A stretch of DNA of 21,164 nt from DATFPQ01 sp035264765. Lineage in GTDB: Bacteria; Actinomycetota; Actinomycetes; Actinomycetales; Angustibacteraceae. Under the pieces are notes generated by a model. The model had not been told where the DNA came from, did no database searches, and saw nothing but the letters and a program-made list of their open reading frames with translations. This document shows, in pieces, positions 1 to 7,719 of the stretch. The stretch covers positions 1-21,164 of the forward strand of contig DATFPQ010000255.1 of assembly GCA_035264765.1 (NCBI GenBank), written 5' to 3'. The position numbers and the translations under genes are program-made. Within the stretch, counting starts at the first letter, position 1; every line of letters begins with the position of its first letter.

Positions 1-411
1 ACCGAGACCGGCGTGCCCCTCAGCGCCGGCCTGGCCCGCCGGCTGGCCTGCGACGCCACCGTGATCCCGATGGTGCTCGGGTCGGCGTCCGAGCCGCTGG
101 ACGTGGGCCGGGCCACCCGGCTGATTCCCCCGGCGATCCGGCGGGCGCTGATCGCCCGCGACCGCGGCTGCGCCTTTCCCGGCTGCCGGCGACCACCGCG
201 CTGGTGCGACGCCCACCACATCCAGCACTGGTCCGACGGCGGGCCGACGTCCCTGGTGAACCTGGTGCTGCTCTGCGACTTCCACCACGACGTGATCCAC
301 CACAGCCAGTGGACCGTCACGATCACCCACGGGCGGCCCGTCTTCACCCCGCCGGCCTGGCTCGACCCCACCAGGTCACCCCGCGGACCCACCGACCCCC
401 AAGCCGCCTGA
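1..411 (+). CDS. HNH endonuclease, DUF222/REP13E12 type (5' truncated)
   Basis: The frame is open from base 1, so only the C-terminal 136 residues are seen; the N-terminal DUF222 part would lie upstream. The visible part carries an HNH nuclease fold: a Cys pair (CAFPGC), then RPPRWCDAHHIQHWSDGG with the conserved DAHH and HW, then NLVLLCDFHHDVIH, giving the second Cys and the final His pair. These are the metal-binding and catalytic positions of HNH enzymes that cut DNA. The linker RATRLIPPAIRRALIARDRGC just before it is typical of the DUF222-HNH family, which is multi-copy and often of unclear role in actinobacteria (family knowledge). The tail is proline-rich and ends at TGA 409-411, inside an 11-nt tandem duplication. 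The gene is convergent with hisS. Family is confident; biological role is not known. Confidence 0.88.
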   Translation, partial: TETGVPLSAGLARRLACDATVIPMVLGSASEPLDVGRATRLIPPAIRRALIARDRGCAFPGCRRPPRWCDAHHIQHWSDGGPTSLVNLVLLCDFHHDVIHHSQWTVTITHGRPVFTPPAWLDPTRSPRGPTDPQAA

Positions 412-424
412 GCGCCGCCTGAGG
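403..424. repeat. 11-nt tandem duplication over the HNH stop codon
   Basis: Two adjacent 11-nt units (403-413 and 414-424) read GCCGCCTGAG followed by C or G, so 10 of 11 bases match. The TGA of the HNH gene (409-411) lies in the first unit and its copy (420-422) in the second. Confidence 0.75.
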
Positions 425-456
425 CGAGGCGGACGGCGCGAGTCGCTAGCTCGAGG

Positions 457-519
457 CTTCTTCGCCAGTTGACGCCAAGCGCAGGCACGCGCGGGGCGCG
501 GATTGCGTCAAGCGAGAAG
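457..519. repeat. Imperfect inverted repeat between HNH and hisS
   Basis: TTGACGC (469-475) pairs perfectly with GCGTCAA (505-511). Outside these arms CTTCT (457-461) pairs with AGAAG (515-519), and a CG-rich step pairs between them with a few unpaired bases. The loop is about 29 nt. It lies between two convergent genes, so it could act as a bidirectional terminator, but there is no T-tract. It could also be chance in GC-rich sequence. Confidence 0.35.
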
Positions 520-540
520 TCGGGCGGCCAGCGCGCGGTG

Positions 541-889
541 CTGCAGCCCAGCAGCGGAACCGTTGTCTCCTAGGCGGAGGCACCAAACTGCGGCCGCCCG
601 GGCGATGCACAGACCCAAGCGACAGAGCGGGACCTCAACGACACAGTAGACGTCAGCGCAGGAGCCAAGAAGCGCAAGAAGAGCGGAGGCTGACGGTTGC
701 CCTTACCCGACGGCAGCCGCCACGTGCACCACCAGCCGGTCCAGCGGAACGGCGACCTGCCCCGACATCAGCGAACGCGCCCAGCAGCGCAACCAGAGCG
801 GAGGAGGACGACTGCCCTCACCCGACGGCAGCCGCCACGTGCACCACCAGCCGGTCGAGCGGAACGGCGACCTGCTCCCCCGACGTCAG
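541..889. repeat. Tandem array of the hisS 3' end, ~115-nt unit
   Basis: Unit 1 (772-889, 118 nt) contains the last 24 codons of hisS, its TGA and 46 nt beyond. Unit 2 (657-771, 115 nt) aligns over its full length with about 14 mismatches by hand count (roughly 88% identity) and one 3-nt deletion. Read on the minus strand, unit 2 still encodes LMSGQVAVPLDRLVVHVAAAVG followed by TAA, against LTSGEQVAVPLDRLVVHVAAAVG-TGA in hisS. A third, much decayed unit is suggested at about 541-656: GACGTCAG (649-656) sits exactly 115 nt from its counterpart in unit 2, and CAGCAGCG and AGCGG recur near the expected spacing. This array fills most of the 406-nt gene-free gap at 412-817. Confidence 0.8.
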
Positions 890-2143
890 ATCCTTCACCT
901 GAGCCTCCTCGGCCGCCAGGTCGCGCTCCCCCAGGACCACGGCGTATCGGGCGCCGGACCGGTCCGCCGCCTTCATCGAGCCCTTCATGCCGCGGTCGCC
1001 GTAGGCCAGGTCGGCCCGCACGCCGGCATCCCGAAGGCCGGCGAGAAGAACGACCAACCGAGCCTTGGCCGCCGGGCCCAGCGCGACGCCGAAGACGTCC
1101 ACCCGCCCGGACGGAGCCAGGTCCAGCCCCTCGGCCTCGCACGCCAGCAGGCTCCGGTCGACACCGAGCCCGTACCCGACGCCCGGCGCCGCGGGGCCGC
1201 CGATCGACTCGACCAGACCGTTGTAGCGCCCGCCGCCGCCGATCGACGCCTGCGCACCGAGCCGACGGTGGGTGAGCTCGAACGTCGTGCGGGTGTAGTA
1301 GTCGAGCCCGCGCACCAGGAACGGGTCGTACAGGTAGGCCACACCCATGGACTCCAGCAGTGAGCGGACCGTGGCGAAGTGCTCAGCGCAGTCCTCGCAC
1401 AGGTGGTCCGGCGGCAGCGGCGCCCCTTCGAGCTGGGTACGGACCTCCGGACGCTTGTCATCTAGCACCCGAAGCGGGTTCAGCGCGGTACGCGCGCGCG
1501 TCGCCTCGTCCAAGTCGAGGCCGTCGAGAAACCGGACGAGTAGCGAGCGATAAGCCGGACGGCAGCGCTCGCAGCCGAGCGAGGTCAGCCGCAGGTCGTA
1601 GTCGGTGAGCCCCAGGCGGCGCACACCCTCGTCGGCAACCGCCACCACCTCGGCGTCCAGCGCCGGATCGTCCACTCCCACGGCTTCGATGCCGACCTGG
1701 ACGTGCTGCCGGTAACGACCGGACTGCGGCTGCTCGTAGCGGAAGTTCGGGCCTGTGTACCAGAGCTTGACCGGCAGCTGCCCCTGCAGCAGGCGGTGTT
1801 CGACGACGGCGCGCATGACGCCCGCCGTTCCCTCGGGGCGCAGCGTCAGCGAGCGGCCGCCGCGGTCCTCGAACGTGTACATCTCCTTGCTGACGACGTC
1901 GGTGCTCTCGCCGACGCCTCGCTGGAACAACGCCGTGTCCTCGAACATCGGTGTCGCGACGTAGCCGTACCCCGCGCGGCGGGCAGCGTCGGCATACGTA
2001 TTGGTGACCTGCGCGAAGGCCTCCGAGCGTGGAGGCAGCAGGTCGTAGGTGCCCTTGGGCGCCGACAGCACGCCGGTGCGTCCGGCGTCCTCGACCGTCG
2101 GTTCCGGCGTGCGTTCTGGCGTCTGGTCGGTGGTCTTGCTCAT
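818..2143 (-). CDS. hisS: Histidyl-tRNA synthetase
   Basis: A class II aminoacyl-tRNA synthetase that charges tRNA-His using ATP in the cytoplasm. The 441-residue length is normal apart from an acidic, Thr/Pro-rich N-terminal extension of about 28 residues. Visible motifs: KGTYDLLPP (30-38) opening the catalytic domain, RPEGTAG (102-108), motif 2 FRYEQPQSGRYRQHVQ (134-149), the histidine-binding signature RGLDYYTRTTFE (278-289), GGGGRYNGL (302-310) and motif 3 GVGYGLGVDR (321-330). The anticodon-binding domain follows from about 347. Two CxxC pairs (CERC 191-194, CEDC 249-252) sit in the insertion domain, as I recall from other actinobacterial and clostridial HisRS. The ATG start has GAGG about 10 nt upstream. 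It lies 34 nt downstream of the MBL hydrolase gene with no evident promoter between, so the two are probably cotranscribed. Its 3' end is tandemly duplicated downstream. Confidence 0.97.
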   Translation of the reverse strand: MSKTTDQTPERTPEPTVEDAGRTGVLSAPKGTYDLLPPRSEAFAQVTNTYADAARRAGYGYVATPMFEDTALFQRGVGESTDVVSKEMYTFEDRGGRSLTLRPEGTAGVMRAVVEHRLLQGQLPVKLWYTGPNFRYEQPQSGRYRQHVQVGIEAVGVDDPALDAEVVAVADEGVRRLGLTDYDLRLTSLGCERCRPAYRSLLVRFLDGLDLDEATRARTALNPLRVLDDKRPEVRTQLEGAPLPPDHLCEDCAEHFATVRSLLESMGVAYLYDPFLVRGLDYYTRTTFELTHRRLGAQASIGGGGRYNGLVESIGGPAAPGVGYGLGVDRSLLACEAEGLDLAPSGRVDVFGVALGPAAKARLVVLLAGLRDAGVRADLAYGDRGMKGSMKAADRSGARYAVVLGERDLAAEEAQVKDLTSGEQVAVPLDRLVVHVAAAVG

Positions 2144-2177
2144 GCGTGCGGTCCTCGTCAGGTTCGGGTGGCTGCGG

Positions 2178-2888
2178 TCACGACGCCCGAAGCTCCCGCA
2201 GGTACGGGTTCGAGGCGCGCTCGCGGCCGATGGTCGTGGCGGGTCCGTGGCCGGGGAGCACCAGCGAGTCGTCCGGTTGGGTCAGGACGCGCTCGCGCAG
2301 CGACCGCTGCATGGCGGCGGGGTCACCCCCCGGCAGGTCGGTGCGTCCGATGCTCCCCGCGAAGAGGACGTCGCCGCTCAACAGCGTGCGTGAGACGTCC
2401 TCGCCGGTCGGCATGCCCTCGGGCACACCGGGCAGGGCGAACATCACCGACCCGGCGGTATGGCCGGGCGCGTGGACCACGTCGACCCGCAACCCCGCCA
2501 GCTCGAGCGGCGTGCCCTCGCCGATCTCCACGACGTCGTCCGGCTCGGACCAGGTGGCCACCCGCCCGAACTGCTGCTCCAGCATCGCCAGCAGTCCGGA
2601 CGACGCGAACTCGGCCAACGGGTCGACCAGCCGCTCGCGGTCCTGGGAGTGCACGTACGCCGCGACGCCGTGGGCGCCGCAGACGGGAGTCACCGAGAAG
2701 GTGTGGTCGAGGTGCCCGTGGGTCAGGAGCACCGCGGCGGGCCGCAGCCGGTTCTCGCGCAGCACCTCGGCGAGCTGGTCGACAACCTCGATGCCCGGGT
2801 CCACGACCAGACACTCTGCGCCCGCACCCTGAGCGACCACATAGCAGTTGGTGCCGAAGACGGCGCTCGGGAAACCTCTGACCAGCAC
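2178..2888 (-). CDS. Metallo-beta-lactamase-fold hydrolase (glyoxalase II-like)
   Basis: A 236-residue single-domain MBL-fold protein. The metal-binding motif THGHLDH gives H57, H59, D61 and H62. Further ligands follow in HAPGHTAGS, LLSGDVLFAGSIGRTDLPGGD and LPGHGPATTIGRE, and the ending NPYL is common in glyoxalase II-like members. This subgroup is typically annotated as a hydroxyacylglutathione hydrolase-like thioesterase, but the true substrate in actinobacteria, which use mycothiol rather than glutathione, is not known from sequence. The position directly before hisS matches Rv2581c-hisS in M. tuberculosis (family knowledge). The start is GTG at 2888, seven nt after a TAGGCT -10-like box and with no Shine-Dalgarno sequence, so the message may be leaderless. 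Divergent from the cyclophilin gene. Confidence 0.9.
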   Translation of the reverse strand: MLVRGFPSAVFGTNCYVVAQGAGAECLVVDPGIEVVDQLAEVLRENRLRPAAVLLTHGHLDHTFSVTPVCGAHGVAAYVHSQDRERLVDPLAEFASSGLLAMLEQQFGRVATWSEPDDVVEIGEGTPLELAGLRVDVVHAPGHTAGSVMFALPGVPEGMPTGEDVSRTLLSGDVLFAGSIGRTDLPGGDPAAMQRSLRERVLTQPDDSLVLPGHGPATTIGRERASNPYLRELRAS

Positions 2889-2895
2889 TCGGGTG

Positions 2896-2901
2896 AGCCT
2901 A
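2896..2901 (-). promoter_or_regulatory. -10 box of the MBL-hisS operon, probably leaderless
   Basis: On the minus strand TAGGCT is followed by 7 nt and then the GTG start at 2888. A TANNNT box at this distance puts the transcription start at or next to the start codon. No convincing -35 was seen. The same hexamer precedes pdxT. Confidence 0.45.
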
Positions 2902-2915
2902 CCGGGCGACTTCGA

Positions 2916-2940
2916 CGGAACCGTGGGAGGTTCGGTTCCG
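2916..2940. promoter_or_regulatory. Perfect 8-bp inverted repeat in the MBL / cyclophilin divergent region
   Basis: CGGAACCG (2916-2923) and CGGTTCCG (2933-2940) are exact reverse complements with a 9-nt spacer. The site lies between the inferred promoters of two divergent operons, a good place for an operator. No specific regulator is recognised. Confidence 0.4.
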
Positions 2941-2973
2941 GACGACGACAGGGGGGCTTGTCGGGTTCCTGCC

Positions 2974-2979
2974 TAGACT
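2974..2979 (+). promoter_or_regulatory. Candidate -10 box for cyclophilin-DUF349 operon
   Basis: TAGACT lies about 41 nt before the GTG start, which would give a 5' leader of roughly 35 nt including the AGGAGGA ribosome site at 3009-3015. No good -35 was found. A short hairpin (CGACA ... TGTCG) lies just upstream. Confidence 0.35.
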
Positions 2980-3020
2980 GGCGCCTCCGGAGCAGCAGCC
3001 GCGCGACCAGGAGGACAGGC

Positions 3021-3821
3021 GTGCCGATCCAGCGTGACCGCGAGCGGGCCAAGCGGCGCTACAACAAGCGCCTGGCGGCCAGCCAGGCCCGCGCGCAGCG
3101 AGCGCGCCGCAACCAGCAGGTCGCGGCCGCGGTCCTCGGCGTCTTCCTGGTGGTCGGTGGGATCTTCGCGCTCAGCCAGCTGATGGACGATCCGTCGAGC
3201 GGCACGACCGCCACGGCCGGCAGCAGCGCCTCCGCGAGTGCAACGCCGAGTCCGTCCAGCAGCCCGACGTCGACCAGGAGCGCGAAGCAGTACGCCAAGG
3301 CGCCGGCCAAGTCGCTCGCCCAGGGCAAGACCTGGGACGCGACGGTCCGCACCAACCGGGGCACGCTGTCGCTGGAGCTGTACGGCGACAAGGCACCGCA
3401 GACCGTGTCCTCGTTCGTCTTCCTCGCTCGTGACAAGTACTACGACGGCAGCCCCTGCCACCGGATCACACTGTCGAAGCCCCTGCAGGTGCTCCAGTGC
3501 GGCGATCCGACCGGTAGTGGCAGCGGTGGCCCCGGTTACTCGTACGGCATCGAGAACGCCCCGGCCGACGGCAAGTACCCGGCCGGCACGCTCGCGATGG
3601 CCCGGACGTCGGACCCGAACAGCAATGGCAGCCAGTTCTTCATCACCTACGGCGACAGCACGCTGGATCCGGCGGGCGGCGGGTACTCGATCTTCGGCAA
3701 GGTCACCAAGGGTCTGGACGTGCTCACCGCGGTCGCCAAGCAGGGCACCGCGGATGGCGGGACCGACGGCGCACCCAAGAACCCCGTCACGATCACGAGC
3801 ATCACGGTGGAGTCACGATGA
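3021..3821 (+). CDS. Membrane-anchored cyclophilin-type peptidylprolyl isomerase
   Basis: Catalyses cis-trans isomerisation of X-Pro bonds, here probably outside the membrane. The 266-residue protein has a very basic N-terminus (RDRERAKRRYNKR), one membrane helix (about 34-54), a Ser/Thr/Pro/Ala-rich linker (58-88) and a cyclophilin domain (104-266). Domain landmarks are CHRIT (146-150, the usual FHR position), VLQCGDPTGSG (157-167), GPGYSYGIENAP and GSQFFITYGD (203-212). Cys146 and Cys160 replace the usual Phe and Gly; as I recall this pair is shared by the mycobacterial PpiB group, and a disulfide would fit an exported domain (inference). The frame is open further upstream, but the GTG at 3021 is chosen because AGGAGGA lies 5 nt before it and the protein then starts as family members do. 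Its stop overlaps the next start by 4 nt (ATGA). Confidence 0.93.
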   Translation: MPIQRDRERAKRRYNKRLAASQARAQRARRNQQVAAAVLGVFLVVGGIFALSQLMDDPSSGTTATAGSSASASATPSPSSSPTSTRSAKQYAKAPAKSLAQGKTWDATVRTNRGTLSLELYGDKAPQTVSSFVFLARDKYYDGSPCHRITLSKPLQVLQCGDPTGSGSGGPGYSYGIENAPADGKYPAGTLAMARTSDPNSNGSQFFITYGDSTLDPAGGGYSIFGKVTKGLDVLTAVAKQGTADGGTDGAPKNPVTITSITVESR

Positions 3822-5248
3822 GCGACGAGACCACTCCGGCGCCGCGGCCGACGCCCGCGAGCGTCCCGAAGCCCGGACCACGGCCCGGTCCGGTGCCGCG
3901 GCCCGTCCCGCACCCGGCGCCCGCGGCGGGGCGCCCAGGCGTCCCCGCGCCGCCGCACTCCGTGGGGACCGTGACCGCCGGCCCGCAGGCGTCCGAGGAG
4001 GCCAAGCGGTTCGGCCGGGTGGCCGAGGACGGAACGGTCTTCGTCCGGACGCCGGACGGCGAGCGAGCCGTCGGCTCCTACCCCGGTGCGTCGCCGGACG
4101 AGGCGCTCGCCTACTTCGGCCGCAAGTACGACGAGGTGGTCGCGCAGGTCGAGCTGTTCGAGCGCCGGCTCACCGCGACGGACGTCTCGGCCAGCGAGGC
4201 GCAGTCCGGCATCGCGACGCTGCGCGAGGCGGCCCGTGACCTCAACGCGGTCGGCGACCTGGCCGCACTGGACGCCCGCATCCAGGCCCTGGAACCGGTC
4301 GTGGAGAAGCGCCGCGCCGAGGCCGACGCGGCCCGCGCCCGTGCCCGTGACGAGGCCCGCGCACGCCGTACCGCCCTGGTGGAGGAGGCGGAGGCGCTCG
4401 CCGCCGTGCCGGCGGAGCGGACCCAGTGGCGCGCGGACGGCCAGCGGATGAAGGACCTCTTCGAGCAGTGGCGCTCCGAGCAGCGTGGCGCCACCCGCCT
4501 CGACCGCCGCTCCGAGGACGAGCTGTGGAAGCGGTTCAGCCACGCCCGGACGGCGTTCGACCGCAAGCGGCGCCAGCATTTCGCCCACCTCGACCAGCAG
4601 CAGGAGGAGGCGAAGGCGACCAAGACCGCCCTGGTCAAGGAGGCCGAGGCGCTGCAGTCGTCCACCGACTGGGGCGCCACCGCGGCGACGTACAAGCGGC
4701 TGATGGACCAGTGGCGAGCCGCGGGCCGGGCCAACCGCAAGGACGACGACGAGCTGTGGAACCGGTTCCGGTCGGCGCAGGACGCCTTCTTCGCAGCGCG
4801 GCACGCCGTGCAGGCCGAGCAGGATGCCGAGTTCACCGCCAACCTCGCGGTCAAGGAGGCCCTGCTCGCCGAGGCCGAGGCGCTGCTGCCCATCACCGAT
4901 CTCGCTGCCGCCAAGGCGGCGCTGCGCGGGATCCAGGACCGCTGGGAGGCCGCGGGCAAGGTGCCCCGCGCCGACATGGAGCGGGTGGAGCGCCGGATGC
5001 GCGCCGTCGAGCAAGCGGTTCGCGACCGCGAGGACGAGCGCTGGAAGCGCAACAACCCTGAGGCCCGCGCCCGCGCACAGTCGGCCGTCGACCAGCTCGA
5101 GGCGGGCATCGCCGACCTCGGGGCGGACCTCGAGCGGGCCAGAGCGGCCGGGAACCAGCGCCGGGTCGCTGACATCGAGCAGTCCCTCACCGCCCGGCGG
5201 GAGTGGCTGGAGCAGGCGCGCCGCGCGCTGAGCGACTTCGGCGGCTAG
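3818..5248 (+). CDS. DUF349 domain-containing coiled-coil protein
   Basis: A 476-residue protein with a proline-rich N-terminus (8-46), a short conserved block FGRVAEDGTVFVRTPDGER (65-83) and EALAYFGRKYDEV (95-107), and then long charged helices. About three DUF349 repeats can be seen at 180-255, 266-340 and 344-410. Each has the pattern K/RxALVxEAEAL ... W ... M/IxDxW/QW ... DELWxRF, ending in a helix rich in basic residues. The C-terminal 60 residues are predicted coiled coil. The molecular function of DUF349 proteins is not established, so none is assigned. The start overlaps the cyclophilin stop (ATGA), implying translational coupling. The protein has no signal peptide or membrane helix, so it should be cytoplasmic. 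It is convergent with rel, with an 87-nt gap holding 27-nt repeats. Confidence 0.9.
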   Translation: MSDETTPAPRPTPASVPKPGPRPGPVPRPVPHPAPAAGRPGVPAPPHSVGTVTAGPQASEEAKRFGRVAEDGTVFVRTPDGERAVGSYPGASPDEALAYFGRKYDEVVAQVELFERRLTATDVSASEAQSGIATLREAARDLNAVGDLAALDARIQALEPVVEKRRAEADAARARARDEARARRTALVEEAEALAAVPAERTQWRADGQRMKDLFEQWRSEQRGATRLDRRSEDELWKRFSHARTAFDRKRRQHFAHLDQQQEEAKATKTALVKEAEALQSSTDWGATAATYKRLMDQWRAAGRANRKDDDELWNRFRSAQDAFFAARHAVQAEQDAEFTANLAVKEALLAEAEALLPITDLAAAKAALRGIQDRWEAAGKVPRADMERVERRMRAVEQAVRDREDERWKRNNPEARARAQSAVDQLEAGIADLGADLERARAAGNQRRVADIEQSLTARREWLEQARRALSDFGG

Positions 5249-5259
5249 CGCCCGGCTCG

Positions 5260-5355
5260 GCCGGACCCACGCACCGACCCGGCTTAGGCGCGCTGAGCTC
5301 TGCCGGTCCTGTGAGCCGACCGGGCTCGGCCGGCCCTATGAGCCAACGGGGCTCG
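5260..5355. repeat. 27-nt tandem repeat over the rel stop codon
   Basis: Two adjacent 27-nt units (5302-5328 and 5329-5355) match at 23 of 27 positions. A weaker relative lies at 5260-5286 (about 18 of 27). The right-hand unit holds the last codons and the TAG stop of rel. On the minus strand both units encode PSPVGS in the rel frame, followed by the stop in one copy and Gln in the other. Each unit contains a 5-bp hairpin (GAGCC-5 nt-GGCTC), so the array might also help end transcription between convergent genes. Confidence 0.7.
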
Positions 5356-7678
5356 GCTTGCCGCCGGCCATCCGGTAGACGTCGAAGACGCCGTCGATCC
5401 GGCGTACGGCGGCCAGCACGTGCCCGAGGTGCGTGGGGTCGCCCATCTCGAAGGTGAAGCGCGAGATCGCCACCCGGTCGCGCGTGGTCTGCACGCTGGC
5501 CGACAGGATGTTGACGTGGGCGTCCGAGAGCACCCGGGTGACGTCGGAAAGCAGACGGGCGCGGTCGAGCGCCTCGACCTGGATCTGCACGAGGAACACC
5601 GTCGCCGCCGACGGCGCCCACTCCACCTCGACGATCCGGTCCGGCTCGGCCCGCAGGCCGCTGACGTTGGAGCAGTCCTCGCGGTGCACGGACACGCCGC
5701 TGCCCCGGGTGACGAACCCGATCACCGGGTCGCCGGGGACCGGCGTGCAGCAACGGGCCAGCTTGACCCAGAGGTCGTCGACTCCCTTGACCACGACGCC
5801 GGGGTCGCCGCTTCGGGGACGGCGCGCGGGCGCGGTCGGGATGGTCGCCTCGGCGAGGTCCTCGCTCGTGCCCTCCTCGCCGCCGAGCGACTGCACCAGC
5901 TTGGCCACGACGCTCTGCGCCGAGACGTGCCCCTCCCCGATGGCCGCGTACAGGCCGCTCACGTCCGCGTAGTGCAGCTCGGTGGCGAGCACGGTCAGCG
6001 ACTCATGGGACATCACCCGCTGGATCGGCAGGTGCTGCTTGCGCATCACCTTGGTCAGCTCGTCCTTGCCCTGCTCCACCGCCTCCTCGCGGCGTTCCTT
6101 GCTGAACCACTGACGGATCTTGTTGCGGGCCCGGGGGCTGCGGACGAAAGTCAGCCAGTCGCGGCTCGGCCCCGCGGATGCCGCCTTGGATGTCAGCACC
6201 TCGACGACGTCGCCGTTCTCCAGCGTGCTCTCCAGCGGCACCAGCCGGCCGTTGACCCGGCCGCCGATGCAGCGGTGCCCGACCTCGGTGTGGACGGCGT
6301 ACGCGAAGTCAACCGGTGTCGACCCGGCGGGCAGCGCGACGACGTCGCCCTTGGGGGTGAAGACGTACACCTCGCGGGCGTTGATCGCGAACCGCAGCGA
6401 GTCCAGGAACTCGCCCGGGTCGGCCGTCTCACGCTGCCAGTCCAGCAGCTGACGCAGCCAGGCCATCTCGCCCGTGGGCCCCGCGTCCCCGCGGTCCGAT
6501 CGCCCGGTGGTCCCTGGCTGCTCCTTGTACTTCCAGTGCGCGGCCACCCCGAACTCGGCCCGCCGGTGCATGTCGAAGGTGCGGATCTGGATCTCGACCG
6601 GCTTGCCGCCGGGCCCGATGACCGTCGTGTGCAGCGACTGGTACATGTTGAACTTGGGCATCGCGATGTAGTCCTTGAACCGGCCGGGCACCGGGTTCCA
6701 TCGCGCGTGCAGCGCACCGAGCGCCGCGTAGCAGTCGCGCACCGAGTCGACGAGCACCCGTACCGCGACCAGGTCGTAGATGTCCTCGAAGTCGCGGCCG
6801 CGGACGATCATCTTCTGGTAGATCGAGTAGTAGTGCTTGGGCCGGCCGGTGACCGTCGCCCGCAGCTTCGCGGCCCGCAGGTCGCCCGTCACCTGCTCGC
6901 GGACCGTGGCCAGGTACTCCTCGCGGGCGGGGGCGCGCTCGGCCACGAGCCGGACGATCTCGTCGTAGACCTTCGGGTACAAGGTGGCGAAGGAGAGGTC
7001 CTCCAGCTCCCACTTGATCGTGTTCATGCCCAGCCGGTGCGCCAGCGGGGCGTAGATCTCGAGGGTCTCCCGCGCCTTGCGCTGCGCGGACTCCACCGAC
7101 ACGTACCGCCAAGTGCGCGCGTTGTGCAGGCGGTCGGCGAGCTTGATCACCAGCACCCGGATGTCGCGGGCCATCGCCACGACCATCTTGCGCACCGTCT
7201 CGGCCTGCGCCGCGTCGCCGTACGTCACCTTGTCGAGCTTGGTGACGCCGTCGACCAGCATCGCGACCTCGTCACCGAAGTCCCGGCGCAGCTCGTCCAG
7301 CGTGTAGTCGGTGTCCTCGACCGTGTCGTGCAGCAGCGCGGCCGCGAGCGTGCCCTCGGTCATGCCCAGCTCGGCCAGGATGGTCGCGACCGCGAGCGGG
7401 TGCGTGATGTACGGGTCGCCGCTCTTGCGCAGCTGCCCTTGGTGGTGGCGGTCGGCCACCTCGTAGGCCCGCTCGAGCAGACTGACGTCGGCCTTCGGGT
7501 GCGTGGACCGGACCGCGCGCAGCAGCGGCTCGAGCACCGGGTTCACCGCCGGGCGGGTGCCACCGAGGCGGTTCAGCCGGGCGCGCACACGCCGGCCGGC
7601 GGTGATGGGCTCCGCGGCCGCCGGGGCCGGTGTGCCGGCAGGCGGCGCACCCGTTCCCGTGCGGACCGAGTCAGCCAT
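5336..7678 (-). CDS. rel: Bifunctional (p)ppGpp synthetase/hydrolase (Rel/SpoT family)
   Basis: Makes and degrades the stringent-response alarmone (p)ppGpp. The 780 residues show the full long-RSH architecture. The HD hydrolase domain has ITHPLA (91-96) and LHDTVEDTD (116-124) with H117-D118 and E121-D122, then RLHNART (183-189). The synthetase domain runs from about 280 to 385 with FEDIYDLVAVRVLV (297-310), RFKDYIAMPKFNMYQSLH (333-350) and VEIQIRT (361-367). A TGS domain follows (436-498), then a Cys-containing regulatory segment (LARCCTPVPGD 640-650; HREDC 665-669) and a C-terminal ACT domain (694-770). Intact HD residues indicate a bifunctional enzyme. ATG 7678 is preferred over GTG 7684 because GGGAGG ends 5 nt before the ATG. 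Synteny apt-rel-ppi-MBL-hisS is conserved in actinobacteria. The C-terminal tail ends in a repeat (PSPVGS). Confidence 0.96.
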   Translation of the reverse strand: MADSVRTGTGAPPAGTPAPAAAEPITAGRRVRARLNRLGGTRPAVNPVLEPLLRAVRSTHPKADVSLLERAYEVADRHHQGQLRKSGDPYITHPLAVATILAELGMTEGTLAAALLHDTVEDTDYTLDELRRDFGDEVAMLVDGVTKLDKVTYGDAAQAETVRKMVVAMARDIRVLVIKLADRLHNARTWRYVSVESAQRKARETLEIYAPLAHRLGMNTIKWELEDLSFATLYPKVYDEIVRLVAERAPAREEYLATVREQVTGDLRAAKLRATVTGRPKHYYSIYQKMIVRGRDFEDIYDLVAVRVLVDSVRDCYAALGALHARWNPVPGRFKDYIAMPKFNMYQSLHTTVIGPGGKPVEIQIRTFDMHRRAEFGVAAHWKYKEQPGTTGRSDRGDAGPTGEMAWLRQLLDWQRETADPGEFLDSLRFAINAREVYVFTPKGDVVALPAGSTPVDFAYAVHTEVGHRCIGGRVNGRLVPLESTLENGDVVEVLTSKAASAGPSRDWLTFVRSPRARNKIRQWFSKERREEAVEQGKDELTKVMRKQHLPIQRVMSHESLTVLATELHYADVSGLYAAIGEGHVSAQSVVAKLVQSLGGEEGTSEDLAEATIPTAPARRPRSGDPGVVVKGVDDLWVKLARCCTPVPGDPVIGFVTRGSGVSVHREDCSNVSGLRAEPDRIVEVEWAPSAATVFLVQIQVEALDRARLLSDVTRVLSDAHVNILSASVQTTRDRVAISRFTFEMGDPTHLGHVLAAVRRIDGVFDVYRMAGGKPSPVGS

Positions 7679-7719
7679 GGGCACCTCCCACCATGCGGGC
7701 GCAGTGCCTCGCGCCCTCC

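Noticed and set aside
412..817. RNA gene or tRNA in the HNH-hisS gap
   Set aside because: No cloverleaf, T-loop sequence or other known RNA motif was seen. The gap is accounted for by the repeats.
697..1275. 192-codon + strand frame next to the hisS repeat
   Set aside because: Low-complexity Arg/Pro/Gly translation running into the hisS antisense strand; no domain and no ribosome site.
2958..2979. TTGTCG plus TAGACT as a -35/-10 pair for the cyclophilin gene
   Set aside because: The spacer is only 10 nt, too short for a SigA promoter. Only the -10 was kept as a weak candidate.
3647..5014. 455-codon open frame on the - strand
   Set aside because: Antisense shadow of the DUF349 and cyclophilin genes, with no recognisable motif.
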